From the NCBI RefSeq assembly GCF_001735805.1, contig NZ_CP017248.1, forward strand, positions 2,294,001 through 2,358,000: 64,000 nt of DNA, in the 5' to 3' direction. This DNA is from Streptomyces fodineus (GTDB taxonomy: Bacteria > Actinomycetota > Actinomycetes > Streptomycetales > Streptomycetaceae). The position numbers and the translations under genes were made by a program. The notes beneath the pieces are model-generated. The model ran no database searches and had not been told where the DNA came from. It saw nothing but the letters and a program-made list of their open reading frames with translations. The stretch's first letter is position 1; every line of letters begins with the position of its first letter. This document shows, piece by piece, positions 34,795 to 43,706 of this stretch.

Positions 34795-36011
34795 GACGCC
34801 CCTATAACACGGGAGTGCGGGAGACCGGTCTGACCAGGCTGAATACCTCCCGGGCGGCATACCGCTTGAGGCATCGGATGATCTCACGCCGGGTCTTGCC
34901 CTCCTGGGTGCGGCGTTCGTAGTACGCCTGGGTGCGGGCATCGTGGCGCAGGCGGGTGAACACGATGCGGTGCAGGGCGGCGTTCGCCTGTCGGTCGCCG
35001 CCGTAGTTGAGCCGGCGCGTGCTCCGACGGCCGGAGGAGTACTCGACGGGGCTGACTCCGCAAAGGGCAGCAAAGGACGCCTCGGTGTTCAGCCGCTCGG
35101 GGTTGTCTCCCATGGTGATCAGCAGGGTGACGGCGCTGTCCGGGCCGATGCCCACCGGTACGAGCAGCTGTGGGGCGTGGTGTTCGACGAGCCGGGTCAG
35201 GCGTTGGTTCAGCTCATCGATCTGCCCGGTGAGCTGTTCGATGCGCTCGGCGAGCATTCTCAGGGTCATGTGGGTGGCCTGGGCCACCGCGTTCTCGCCG
35301 TCCTCACCGTCGCCTGGCCCGAGGCGTGCACAGGTGCGGAACAGCTCGCGGTTGCCCAGGCTGGACAGGCGTTCCCGCAGTGCGGGATCGGCGATGACCA
35401 GGACGGCTTTGAGCTGGTTGATCGCCTGGGTACGGGCCTTGACCGCGGAGTCCTTGGCGAGCTTGAACATCCGGGCGCTGTGCACCGGACCGTCGCCGGA
35501 CTTGGCCCGGGCCCGGGCGCGACCGCTGAGCACGGCCCGCGCGGCGGCCTGAGCGTCGGGCGGATCCGACTTCCCCAGCAGCCGGCGGGCCGAGCGGTCG
35601 GGGCGGTTCACTTCGTATACCTCGACCTGCTGCGCCAGCAGGTAGCGGGCCAGGCCCGCGCCGAAGGTGCCGGTGCCCTCCACACCGGCACGGCGCACCG
35701 TCCCCCGCTTGCGGGCCCACACGAGAAGCTGCCGATAGCCGGCCGCCGTGGCCGGAAAGGACGCGGTGCCCAGGATCTTCCCGAGCGGGGAGATCACGGC
35801 GGCGACATGCACCTCGCCGTGCGTGTCCACGCCCAGGACGACCTCGCGCCGAACGGGCGGATCCGTGCTCGAGGAGGTGCTGTGCTGTCGGGTCGTCATG
35901 ATGGTTCGCCTCCGACGTGGTGACGTGCTGGCTGGGGTGGATGGCACCGGCCTGCTCGGGCGGTCTGAACCGTGATGGCGCCTGAAGATCGGCAAGGCCC
36001 CTATTGGGACA
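34795..36011 (-). mobile_element. IS110-family insertion sequence, copy 2
   Basis: Same limits as the other copies: left GACGCCCCTATAACACGGG, right CCCCTATTGGGACA, about 1.22 kb. It shares its left flank (about 200 bp, loose) with copy 3 and its right flank (about 350 bp, strong at first) with copy 1, so the element may be longer than this core. Same orientation as the other copies. Confidence 0.8.
34802..35899 (-). CDS. IS110-family DEDD transposase, copy 2
   Basis: 365 residues, intact. D25, E74, D112, D115 (SDPPDAQ) are present, as is the C-terminal CGVSPVEYSSGRR block. Nearly identical to copy 3 over residues 1-250, but its C-terminal part differs from copy 3 at several positions (for example GRRSTRRLNYGGD against GRRITRRLNHGGD) where copy 3 follows copy 1. 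Confidence 0.93.
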   Translation of the reverse strand: MTTRQHSTSSSTDPPVRREVVLGVDTHGEVHVAAVISPLGKILGTASFPATAAGYRQLLVWARKRGTVRRAGVEGTGTFGAGLARYLLAQQVEVYEVNRPDRSARRLLGKSDPPDAQAAARAVLSGRARARAKSGDGPVHSARMFKLAKDSAVKARTQAINQLKAVLVIADPALRERLSSLGNRELFRTCARLGPGDGEDGENAVAQATHMTLRMLAERIEQLTGQIDELNQRLTRLVEHHAPQLLVPVGIGPDSAVTLLITMGDNPERLNTEASFAALCGVSPVEYSSGRRSTRRLNYGGDRQANAALHRIVFTRLRHDARTQAYYERRTQEGKTRREIIRCLKRYAAREVFSLVRPVSRTPVL

Positions 36012-36593
36012 CGCCCTGTGGCTCGGTACCAGCAGTCGCCATCCCGCAACGACAGTCGACAAGCCTGTGACTGGACACTTCGGTCATAGATCTCATGAGT
36101 CAGACCCCCGTCCGGGACGGCACTGCGCCACCGTCCCATCGATTCCGGCACAACGGCGTGACTCGATCACTGCCGGATGGCTTCGAACGAACCGGCGCTC
36201 AACCTGGCCTGGACCGGCTGACAGTACGTTGACTCTTCGTCCACTCGTGACCGACCTTGACGGACAGCCGTGTGGTCCGCCATCCCGGCAGTCCTTCGTC
36301 GGCCATGGCAGGAACGCCCTCAGACCCTCCCTTGTAAGCCGCTGGCCGCAAATCCTTGTAGGCACTGCGCGAGATCCTCGCCGGCTTCCCCTCGACTCGG
36401 CCACGAGGTGGATGCCTAGGCGGTCCCGGCCGAACTTCACGACGAGTGGCCGGTCTTCGATACCTCTCCGAAGGCTCCATGGCCGACTCCTCAATCCGAA
36501 ACCCACTGAGGACGGTGGACCGTGCGATGAGGCAACGCTCAGGACCTGGCAAGTCGCCTCATCACCACGGCTGCGGCCACTGCGGCGAAGAGC
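36012..36593. other. Non-coding right flank of IS copy 2
   Basis: The first ~350 bp align with 16410-16750 beside copy 1, with the same candidate RNA hairpins (CCGTCCGGGACGG). The remainder carries no gene I can support. Confidence 0.45.
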
Positions 36594-36720
36594 AGGGCCA
36601 CACGGGGCGGCCGTGGACGTCATCGGCGTGGAACCCCGTCAGATCCTCTGCTGTCCCGGTCCGCCCCACCACCACGCCTCGGTCGTCCAGCACCGCGACT
36701 GCCGGCCGTCCAGGGCGGAC
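36594..36720 (-). pseudogene. PAS-domain fragment of a lost signalling protein
   Basis: One frame reads PAVAVLDDRGVVVGRTGTAE, then DLTGFHADDVHGRPVW, the typical N-terminal strand-helix part of a PAS domain. It is cut off on both sides by frame changes. It resembles, but is not copied from, the first PAS domain of the phosphatase just upstream. The remaining bases to 36896 hold nothing else. Confidence 0.45.
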
Positions 36721-36896
36721 ACCCCGGCCGGGACCGGCACCAAAGACAACTCATAGCTGCTTGGGAGGCGCCTACCGAGTCGGCGTCTTCACCATTCACT
36801 GGGTGATCCATAACGCTGGCTTCCTGGTAAGAGCCCTGCGGCTACGAGAGACCGACACGCGCGGACGACCCCTGTCGCGCGCGGCTCGCCGACGGG

Positions 36897-39359
36897 TCAC
36901 AGGGCACCGGCCCTGGCGGGCAGGTCCTGTTCGGCCCAGACGACCTTGCCGTCCGTTGCGCAGCGGGAGCCCCACCGGCGCGAGAGCTGTGCGACCAGCT
37001 GGAGGCCGCGGCCGTGCTCGTCGAGCGTGTGGGGATGGCGGGGGCGTGGCTGGCCGGTGTTGCTGTCGAAGACCTCGCACGTCAGCACCCGGTGCTGGAT
37101 GAGCCGTAGGCGGCTGGGTCCGCCGCCGTGGCGGATGGCGTTGGTGACCAGTTCGCTGACGATCGACTCCACGGGCGTCACGAGCGGCTCCAGACCCCAT
37201 TCCCTGAGCTGACGGGCGGCCAGGTGCCGGGCTGCCGGGACGGTGACCGGTTCGTTCGGCAGGTCCCAGGAGGCGACCTGGGTGGGCTCGAGCGCGCGGG
37301 TCCGGGCAAGGAGCAAGGTGACATCGTCGGCCGGCGTGTGACTCCGCAAGGTCTCCATAACTCGCGAGCACATGTCCTCCGGGGATGCGCCCGGATGTGC
37401 CAGGGCGGCGCCCAGGCGGCGCAGGCCGGCGTCGATGTCCTCGTCCCGGGACTCGACCAGCCCGTCGGAGTAGAGGGCGAGCACGCTTCCTTCGGGCAGT
37501 TCCAGTTCCACGGACTCGAAGGGGACCAGGCCGAGGCCGAGGCCGAGCGGGGCTCCGGCGGGCAGGTCGGGGACGGTGACCCGGCCCTGTGCGTCGACGA
37601 TCAGGGGCGGTGGATGCCCGGCCCGCGCCATGATGCACCGCCGGGTGACCGGGTCGTAGACGGCGTACAGACAGGTGGCGCCCACCACCGCGGGGGCCTG
37701 GTCGGTGTCGTCGGTGTCCTCGTCGTTCAGCCGCCGGACCGTGTCGTCGAGGTGTGTCAGCAGTTCGTCCGGGGGCAGGTCGAGGTCCGCGAGCGTGCGC
37801 ACGGCGGTGCGCAGCCTGCCCATGGTCGCCGCGGCGTTGATGCCGTGTCCGACCACATCGCGGACGACGAGGGCCACCCGTGCGCCGGACAGCTCGATCA
37901 CGTCGAACCAGTCACCCCCCACACCGTGGTCCATGTCGGCCGGCACATAACGCGAGGCGACCTCGACGGCGGCACCGCCCTGCACCCGGTGGGGCAGCAG
38001 GTCGCGTTGCAGGGTGAGGGCCGCGGTGCGCTCGCGCGCATACTGCAGGGCGTTGTCCAGGCTGAGCGCGGTCCGGGTGACGAGCTCCTCGGCGAGGAGC
38101 AGGTCGTCCTCCTGGAACGGCGTTTGTTCCGTGGAGCGGCCGAACAGCGCCAGTCCCATCACGCTGCGCCGCGAACGGATGGGCACGACCATCAAGGAGT
38201 GGACGCCGCTGTCGCGTACCTTCTGCGCCCGCACCGGGTCGTGGTCGACCCACGGACCGGCCTGGGTGTCGAGCACCGGCTCCAGGTGAGACCGGCCCGT
38301 GCGCAGGGCGACGGCGAACGATGAGCTCGGGTGGGTGTGGATCACCTCTTCCCGCACCCACGGCAACTCCAGGAGTCCCAGGTCGATGGAGGCCACGCCG
38401 GCACGGCGCAGCAGCGGCGGGCGGCTGCTCGTCGTGCCGATCCGTGCCGAGGGTTCCACGCCAAAGGGAATCGACTCGACCAGGTCGACGAGGGCGTGGT
38501 CGGCCAGCAGGGGCACCGCGAGCTCTGCCAGTTCCTGCCCGGTCTGCATGACGTCGAGGGTGCTGCCGATGCGCGTACTCGCCTCGCTGAGGATGGCAAG
38601 GCGTTCGCGCGCCCGCCGGTTCCCGGTGACATCCACGGTCATGGAGCACACTCCCATTGCCGTGCCGTCCGCGTCCTGGAGGCAGAAGAACGAGGCCGAG
38701 AACGCATGTTCACGGCGCCCGTCCGACAGCGGCCACGCCCGGTATTCGTGGACCATGGTGGTACCGCTCTGCAGCACCTGCTGCATCACCACCTCGAGCG
38801 CTTCGGCCTCCACGGCGGGCAGCGAGTCCTTCAGGCGGCGTCCGAAGCGCCGGTCACGGGGAATGCCGTCGTGGCGCTCCATGGCGTCGTTCACCCAGGT
38901 ACAGCGCAACTGTGGGTCATACACCACGATGCCGATCGGTGCATGGGCAAGGAGCGACTCCCGCACCGGTCCGTTGGCAGGCTCCGAGGACAGGGCGCCT
39001 ATGTCGGTCACGGATACCAGCCACCGGGTGCCGGCGTCCTGTCCCCACAACAGCGAGACCCGCAGCGACATCTTGAGCGTGTGGCCGTCGCGGTGGCGGA
39101 CCGCGGCGGTGCCGGACCAGCCACTTTGGGCACTGCGCTGCTCGGCGAACAGCGAAGCCATTCGGGCCTCCTCAGGGGGCGGTAGCACATGCGCGGCGGA
39201 TCGGCCCACCACTTCCGCGGCCGAGTACCCGACAAGTCGCTCAGCGGCCTGCGTCCACGCCGCCACCGTCCCGTCCGCATTGATCACCGCTATCGCCGAG
39301 TCCGGTATCTCGCCGGGGCTCACCGGCTTGGCGAGTGGCGTGTGGTCGGTATGCGTCAT
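36897..39359 (-). CDS. PAS-PAS-GAF-PP2C-HATPase phosphatase / anti-sigma-type kinase fusion
   Basis: 820 residues. Order: PAS 1 (about 15-125, IAVINADGTVAAWTQAAERL), PAS 2 (about 130-250, IGIVVYDPQLRCTWVNDAM), GAF (about 265-460), PP2C/SpoIIE (about 490-680: GVGGDWFDVIEL, VRDVVGHGINAAATMG, ARAGHPPPLIV, LALYSDGLVESRD, DDVTLLLAR) and a GHKL ATPase (about 700-815: VSELVTNAIRHGGG, DEHGRGLQLV). Cytosolic. The HATPase belongs to the RsbW-like kinase family, so this protein could both phosphorylate and dephosphorylate an anti-anti-sigma factor in response to small ligands or redox state. Confidence 0.92.
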   Translation of the reverse strand: MTHTDHTPLAKPVSPGEIPDSAIAVINADGTVAAWTQAAERLVGYSAAEVVGRSAAHVLPPPEEARMASLFAEQRSAQSGWSGTAAVRHRDGHTLKMSLRVSLLWGQDAGTRWLVSVTDIGALSSEPANGPVRESLLAHAPIGIVVYDPQLRCTWVNDAMERHDGIPRDRRFGRRLKDSLPAVEAEALEVVMQQVLQSGTTMVHEYRAWPLSDGRREHAFSASFFCLQDADGTAMGVCSMTVDVTGNRRARERLAILSEASTRIGSTLDVMQTGQELAELAVPLLADHALVDLVESIPFGVEPSARIGTTSSRPPLLRRAGVASIDLGLLELPWVREEVIHTHPSSSFAVALRTGRSHLEPVLDTQAGPWVDHDPVRAQKVRDSGVHSLMVVPIRSRRSVMGLALFGRSTEQTPFQEDDLLLAEELVTRTALSLDNALQYARERTAALTLQRDLLPHRVQGGAAVEVASRYVPADMDHGVGGDWFDVIELSGARVALVVRDVVGHGINAAATMGRLRTAVRTLADLDLPPDELLTHLDDTVRRLNDEDTDDTDQAPAVVGATCLYAVYDPVTRRCIMARAGHPPPLIVDAQGRVTVPDLPAGAPLGLGLGLVPFESVELELPEGSVLALYSDGLVESRDEDIDAGLRRLGAALAHPGASPEDMCSRVMETLRSHTPADDVTLLLARTRALEPTQVASWDLPNEPVTVPAARHLAARQLREWGLEPLVTPVESIVSELVTNAIRHGGGPSRLRLIQHRVLTCEVFDSNTGQPRPRHPHTLDEHGRGLQLVAQLSRRWGSRCATDGKVVWAEQDLPARAGAL

Positions 39360-39792
39360 CGTGGTTGATCCCCTTCAGTTCGGAGGTGAGGGAGTGCCGG
39401 CATGCGGGCGCGGCCGCCCGGTCTGTAGCCGTGGTGGACGGTGATGGGCAGGAGGCGGAGATCCCGGGGGTAGCGGGAGCCTTGTGGTGCAGCGGGCGGT
39501 CTCCGCCGCTGCCCTGTGACCCGTGGCCCGACATCCACCACCTTTGCACCATTTTGCCCACTTCTGATGAAATTGTCAGATACGACTGCTTCATCGTCAA
39601 GGCCACCGAAACTGATCGTTCAATCAAATGTGGCCATGCAGTGCGACGGGGGGAGGCGAGGCGGCCTCTGTCGCCGCTGCAATCACTGACCCCTGGGCGG
39701 CGAAGTTGGGGCCCGGCGAGGTTCAGGCTGGACAATTCGCAGCGGCAGCGTGATGATGAATTCATCAGAACTGGTGACCTTGTGTGCGGTGT
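39360..39792. promoter_or_regulatory. Divergent promoter region with two TGATGAA-type palindromes
   Basis: TGATGAATTCATCA (39754-39767) is a perfect 14-bp palindrome 25 bp before the TetR gene. A related CTGATGAAATTGTCAG lies at 39564-39579 in the A/T-rich part between the two divergent genes. Both are probably operators of the TetR protein, which would then control itself and perhaps the phosphatase. No gene is supported in this stretch. Confidence 0.5.
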
Positions 39793-40428
39793 ATGCCGAT
39801 GTCAGCCTCACCCAGGAATCGATTCGAACGCCGTCGGGCCGAGACCCGGCAGGCACTCGTCCGCGCCGCGCGGCAGCTCCTGGCCGATTCGGGCGATACG
39901 AGCGCCAGCATCCGGACCATCGCGGAGCTCGCCGACGTGGGCTTCGGCTCGTTCTACAACCACTTCACGTCCAAGCCGGACCTGTTCGACGCAGCCGTGG
40001 CCGATGCACTGGAGGAGTTCGCCCGGGCCGTCGACAAACATCTGTACGGCGTCGACGACCCCGCCGAGCGCCTCGCCGCCGCTATGCGGCTCAGCGCACG
40101 CATGGCCAGCTCACACCCGGAGATCATGCGGATTCTCTGCCACAGCGAGCTCGGCCGCATATGCGCCGGCTGCGGACTGGCTCCGCGCGCGAGACACGAC
40201 GTGGAGCAGGGCATGACTTCTGGCCGCTTCACCGTGGTCGACCCGATGATCGCCTTGACCGTGCTGAACGGCAGCCTGCTGGCGCTCCTGCAGCTCTGGT
40301 CCCATCAGCCCGAGGCCGACAGGGACCATGCAGCCGCAAAGATGGCCGAGACGCTCCTGCACATGCTTGGCGTCTCCGCGGACGAGGCCCGTGACCTCGC
40401 CCGGCGGCCCCTTCCCGCTGCGGCGTGA
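39793..40428 (+). CDS. TetR-family regulator (paralogue of the broken copy at 53957)
   Basis: 211 residues from MPMSASPRNRFERRRAETRQ; an ATG 6 bp later is equally possible. The HTH is standard: TSASIRTIAELADVGFGSFY then NHFTSKPDLFDAAVADALEE. The C-terminal ligand domain (LAAAMRLSARMASSHPEIMR) has Cys at CHSELGRICAGCG. No ribosome-binding site is visible. It converges on P450 debris. Confidence 0.87.
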   Translation: MPMSASPRNRFERRRAETRQALVRAARQLLADSGDTSASIRTIAELADVGFGSFYNHFTSKPDLFDAAVADALEEFARAVDKHLYGVDDPAERLAAAMRLSARMASSHPEIMRILCHSELGRICAGCGLAPRARHDVEQGMTSGRFTVVDPMIALTVLNGSLLALLQLWSHQPEADRDHAAAKMAETLLHMLGVSADEARDLARRPLPAAA

Positions 40429-40459
40429 AGACGATGTGCTGTCTGCCGACGACGCGGCT

Positions 40460-40889
40460 TCACAGTTGGATGGACAGGGGGCGGGGGCCGCAGAGCATGG
40501 CGTTCTGGCGGTAGGGGGCGGGTCCTCGACCAGGCGGGCGCTGCCGAGGTGGGGAAGCAGCGCGCTGAGCACGAAGCATGCCTCGATCCGGGCCAGGTGT
40601 CCGCCGTAGCAGAGGTGGATACCGCTGCCGAAGCCGAGGTGTTGGTTGTCTGGGCGGGTGGGTTCGAACCGGTCGGGCTCGTGGAACCGCATGGGGTCGC
40701 GGTTGCCTGAGGCCAGCACCAGAATGACGGACGCGTGTTGCGGGATCTTAGTGCCGGCGACGTCGGTGTCGGCGTGCGGAATGCGCTCGCGCATGTGGAC
40801 CGGGGGCTCGTTACGCAGCAGTTCCTCCACTGCTCGCGGCAGCAGTTCGGGGTCGCGGCGCAGCCGGTCCAGCTGCTCGGGATGCGGTG
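40460..40889 (-). pseudogene. C-terminal remnant of a cytochrome P450
   Basis: Starts abruptly at HPEQLDRLRRDPELLPRAVE and includes PVHMRERIPHADTDVAG, ASGNRDPMRFHEPDRFEPTR and the heme loop FGSGIHLCYGGHLAR with the Cys ligand. Near 40520 one base is missing, shifting the frame; the true tail PYRQNAMLCGPRPLSIQL is read in the next frame. The N-terminal two thirds, including the I-helix, are gone. A deletion joined it to the ferredoxin reductase start. Confidence 0.82.
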
Positions 40890-40981
40890 AAGCCCTCCTC
40901 GCGCAGCGCCTCCGCGGCTCTCAGCCCGGCCAGCGACGCACCGACGATGACGATACGGCCGTCTTTCAGGTCACCGGGCAC
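40890..40981 (-). pseudogene. N-terminal remnant of a ferredoxin reductase
   Basis: From GTG 40981 it reads DLKDGRIVIVGASLAGLRAA and EALREEGF, the FAD-binding GxxxAG Rossmann start of the ferredoxin reductases that serve P450 systems. It breaks at about 40890, where P450 sequence begins in another frame. The GTG overlaps the end of the ferredoxin gene. Confidence 0.75.
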
Positions 40982-41180
40982 CGGTGCTCACCTCTTCCCC
41001 GAGGAGGATCGCCTGCACCGGGCACGCCGCCGCGGCCTGACGCACCCGCTCCACCTGGTCGTCCGGGACGGCCGTGGCGCACAGCAGCCCCTCCTCCCCG
41101 TGCAGCTCGAACACCTCAGGGACGAGGAACACGCACTGCGCATACCCCTGACAGCGTGTGAGGTCGACAACGGTCCGCAT
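40971..41180 (-). CDS. Small P450-type ferredoxin
   Basis: 69 residues from MRTVVDLTRCQGYAQCVFLV. Cys at CQGYAQC and a later CPV, with the second cluster ligand set reduced, fit the single-cluster 3Fe-4S (or 4Fe-4S) ferredoxins that carry electrons to P450s. Its reductase and P450 partners downstream have been destroyed by a deletion, so it is probably an orphan, although another P450 system could use it. Confidence 0.85.
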   Translation of the reverse strand: MRTVVDLTRCQGYAQCVFLVPEVFELHGEEGLLCATAVPDDQVERVRQAAAACPVQAILLGEEVSTGAR

Positions 41181-41406
41181 CTCCACCACGCCTTCCTCCG
41201 TTGTCACACCCCCCTCATCTCCAGCATGGGGCCAGAGCTGAGTGCCTACATGCCTTGTGATGGAGAGCTGGTATTCGGGCCAGCAGGGTGAGGGGGAAGG
41301 AGGCGAACTCCCGGCAACCACCTTCCAGTTGCTGAGAAGCGTTCAGATACATCCCTTCGGTCAGGTGGTCCGAGTGACCCGAGTCACTGTCACCGCCACC
41401 CCATTT

Positions 41407-41455
41407 CCATACGCCGTATGGTTATCCTGGCAGGGCGGTTCCATACAGCGTATGG
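41407..41455. promoter_or_regulatory. Two CCATAC-N3-GTATGG operators upstream of the secreted W/D-rich protein
   Basis: CCATACGCCGTATGG (41407-41421, perfect about its centre) and CCATACAGCGTATGG (41441-41455, extended to TTCC...GGAA), centres 34 bp apart. The same 15-bp element occurs four times between the TetR gene at 46536 and the CYP102-like gene at 47444, so one TetR protein probably controls both loci. The 41181-41551 gap otherwise holds no gene. Confidence 0.7.
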
Positions 41456-41551
41456 AACTGCTTGACGGACAACGCCACACAACGCCAGGCGCTACACATC
41501 GCCTGCAAAAGCAGCCGTTGGTGCAGACCGCACCAACCGGAAGGAAAGATC

Positions 41552-42034
41552 ATGAAGAAGCTCACGAAGCGGATTGCTGTCGCCGTTTCCTCCGTGGCGG
41601 TCGCGGGTGTCGCCGTTGTCGGTGCCGGGGGCACCGCTTCGGCCGCGACTCCCGCCTCCGTACACGTCCAGCGGTCAGCCGAGGTCAACCCCGCCGACTA
41701 CCGCTGGGACCACGGCGTGGGCTACCTGATCGAGCAGGGCTACTGCTGGGACGCAAACCGTGGCTGGCACCACGACGACCATGTCGCCGGCTCTCTCTGG
41801 CACAGCCGCGACGGTCGCTGCTACCGCTGGGACGACGAGGGGCGCGGGTGGAAGTCCGAGAGGTCCTACCGGCACGACTGGAACCGCTACGAGAGCGACG
41901 GCCGGGGCTGGGACCACCACGACTGGAACCGCGATGACCGGGACTACTTCGGCTGGGACCACTACTACCGGAACCACGGTGGCTGGGACTCCTACGGATG
42001 GGACCACTACGGCCGGAACCACGGTGACTGGTAA
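41552..42034 (+). CDS. Secreted W/D/H/Y-rich protein of unknown function
   Basis: 160 residues. A signal peptide (MKKLTKRIAVAVSSVAVAGV, cleavage near ASAATP, about residue 32) precedes a body with two Cys (GYCWD, GRCYRW) that may form a disulfide. The last 65 residues are aromatic and charged, with a repeat of the type GWDHY-x-RNHG-x-W (twice) and many W-D/H pairs. Such composition suits metal, heme or carbohydrate binding outside the cell. Ribosome-binding site AAGGAAAG. Control by the CCATAC operators ties it to the CYP102-like gene. Confidence 0.85.
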   Translation: MKKLTKRIAVAVSSVAVAGVAVVGAGGTASAATPASVHVQRSAEVNPADYRWDHGVGYLIEQGYCWDANRGWHHDDHVAGSLWHSRDGRCYRWDDEGRGWKSERSYRHDWNRYESDGRGWDHHDWNRDDRDYFGWDHYYRNHGGWDSYGWDHYGRNHGDW

Positions 42035-42375
42035 GACAGGTCCCGCCTGTGCCCCTGAGCGGAGGCTGTACCTCTCACCTTGGTGCCTGTCGGCGGCGGG
42101 AATGCGACCGCTGGTCACGGATCAGCGGTCCCCTGCCCGCCGCCCGGGCGGGTGATCCAGTGAGGGCCTGCTCCCTGCTCCCTCTGAACCTGCCTGTGGC
42201 ACCACCAGGTGCCACAGGCGCGCGTCGCGCAACTTCCGCGACGCCACGACCCGCACGGTCCGCCGATGCTGTCCGGCGCCCGGGCCCTGCTGAACACCTC
42301 CTGATTCGATGCGTGCTTGTCGCCACGAGCCCGGGGCGCAGCCGAGGCAAGGGGGGTGCCTTGGAGTGAATGCCC
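42035..42375. other. Intergenic region with a strong terminator hairpin
   Basis: CCTGTGGCACC-ACCA-GGTGCCACAGG (42193-42218), an 11-bp perfect stem with a 4-nt loop, follows the secreted-protein gene by 160 bp. No gene is supported in the stretch. Confidence 0.6.
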
Positions 42376-42795
42376 ATGGAGTCTTTGAGGACCGTGGTTC
42401 GGGCGGTGACCGCGCAGCTCGTCGTCTCGCGCACCTACTCACAGCCCTTGTGCATGCGGCTGCGGTACGAGCCTGCAGATCCCTACGTCGTCCGTGCCGC
42501 CTTTTTCGTCCACAGCGACGAGCCGGTCGAATGGGTCCTGGGACGTGACCTTCTGGCCGACGGCCTGAACGGTTGCGCAGGTCATGGGGACGTCCGGATC
42601 TGGTCAGCCGCCAACCGTGGTGACCCCGCGATGTACATCGCTCTGGGGTCTCGCGCGGGCACCGCCCTTGTCGAGGTCCCCGTACACGACGTCAAGACCT
42701 TCCTGGAGCGCACGGAGACCGTGGTGCCACGGGGCACCGAGTCGGAGCGCATCGACTGGGACGCCGAACTGGCATACCTGCTCTCGCAAAGCTGA
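42376..42795 (+). CDS. SsgA-family sporulation and cell-division regulator
   Basis: 139 residues from MESLRTVVRAVTAQLVVSRT; the ATG at 42376 is 9 bp after GGAG (one 6 bp earlier is too close). Matches the family in LRYEPADPYVVRAAFFVHSD, PVEWVLGRDLLADGL, GDVRIW, then LVEVPVHDVKTFLERTETVV and IDWDAELAYLL. SsgA-like proteins recruit the septation or wall-lysis machinery and occur only in morphologically complex actinomycetes. Followed after 41 bp by the NIPSNAP gene. Confidence 0.88.
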   Translation: MESLRTVVRAVTAQLVVSRTYSQPLCMRLRYEPADPYVVRAAFFVHSDEPVEWVLGRDLLADGLNGCAGHGDVRIWSAANRGDPAMYIALGSRAGTALVEVPVHDVKTFLERTETVVPRGTESERIDWDAELAYLLSQS

Positions 42796-42836
42796 CCACT
42801 GATCATCATGCTCAGACAGAAAAGGATCGACTGTTC

Positions 42837-43166
42837 ATGTCCCAGTACCAGCTTCGTGTCTACACGCTGTGCAGCCGCAAGGCGCTCGTCGCCTACGCGA
42901 ACATCTGGTCCAAGCACATTCCCGGCATGTCGAAGCACCGGATCACCACGCACGGTGTCTGGACGGTACCCGCGGCTCCCGGCAGTGAGACGCCCCAGCT
43001 GTACGCCCTCGTCTCCTACCGGGACGGCGACGACGTGCAGGAGCGGCTACTGGCGTATCTGGCCAGCCCGGAATTCCTTGCCGACATGGAGGGCTTCGAC
43101 CTCAGCCAGATCGTCGGCGTCACCGAGACCGCGCTGACGCCCACCGCCGACTCACCCTTGCGCTGA
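42837..43166 (+). CDS. NIPSNAP-like dimeric alpha/beta-barrel protein
   Basis: 109 residues: MSQYQLRVYTLCSRKALVAY, ANIWSKHIPGMSKHRITTHG, VWTVPAAPG, QLYALVSYRDGDDVQERLLA, EFLADMEGFDLSQIVGVTET. This is the ferredoxin-like strand-helix pattern of NIPSNAP and related ABM-type proteins, often small oxygenases or cofactor-independent enzymes. Function here unknown. Confidence 0.78.
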   Translation: MSQYQLRVYTLCSRKALVAYANIWSKHIPGMSKHRITTHGVWTVPAAPGSETPQLYALVSYRDGDDVQERLLAYLASPEFLADMEGFDLSQIVGVTETALTPTADSPLR

Positions 43167-43235
43167 GGGTTCTCGCGCGACCGGATGCTTCGGCCATGGC
43201 GGCCGGCGTCCAACAGGTCTCGTCACAAGGCAGTT

Positions 43236-43706
43236 CCCTCGGCACCGGACATGAGGTGCGGCCGGTGCAGATGACGCGAAGGGGTGCGTTGGATGATCAG
43301 GAAAGCGTCGTCGTCGGTGAGTCGCCCTGCGGTGTATTCGAGCAGGTCGTGGTGAATGTGGTGCAGCAGCGCGTCGGGGCTTGAGGCGGGGAAGAAGGCG
43401 ACCCGTTGGCGAGCGGGTAGAAGGCTCCGGCGGGTGAGCGGGCTTCGATGACGCCGTCGGTGTAGAGCAGCACCATGTCACCAGGTTCCAAGGTGAACGG
43501 GTCGGTGCTGTCCTCCTGACGCAGAGGGCGCACAGGCCCAACGGGGGCCCGGGCCGGCGGGAGTACAGGACGGTCACCTGGTCTCCACAGATCAGCAGGG
43601 GCGGGGGATGGCCGCAGCTAAGCATCTCGGCCTGCGGGCCCTGATCGGGGATGTCTAGCAGGGCAGCGGTGATGAAGTGCTCGTCGGCGTCGTGCACCGT
43701 TGCGGC
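43236..43706 (-). pseudogene. C-terminal fragment of a PP2C phosphatase, paralogue of the gene at 61112
   Basis: Recognisable pieces in two frames: HDADEHFITAALLDIPDQGP and QAEMLSCGHPPPLL, then FTLEPGDMVLLYTDGVIEAR and SPAGAFYPLA. They match the last third of the intact phosphatase at 61112-62302 almost residue for residue, including the DNA at the 3' end. At least two frameshifts, and the N-terminal half is missing. Fused to amidohydrolase debris at about 43706. Confidence 0.8.
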
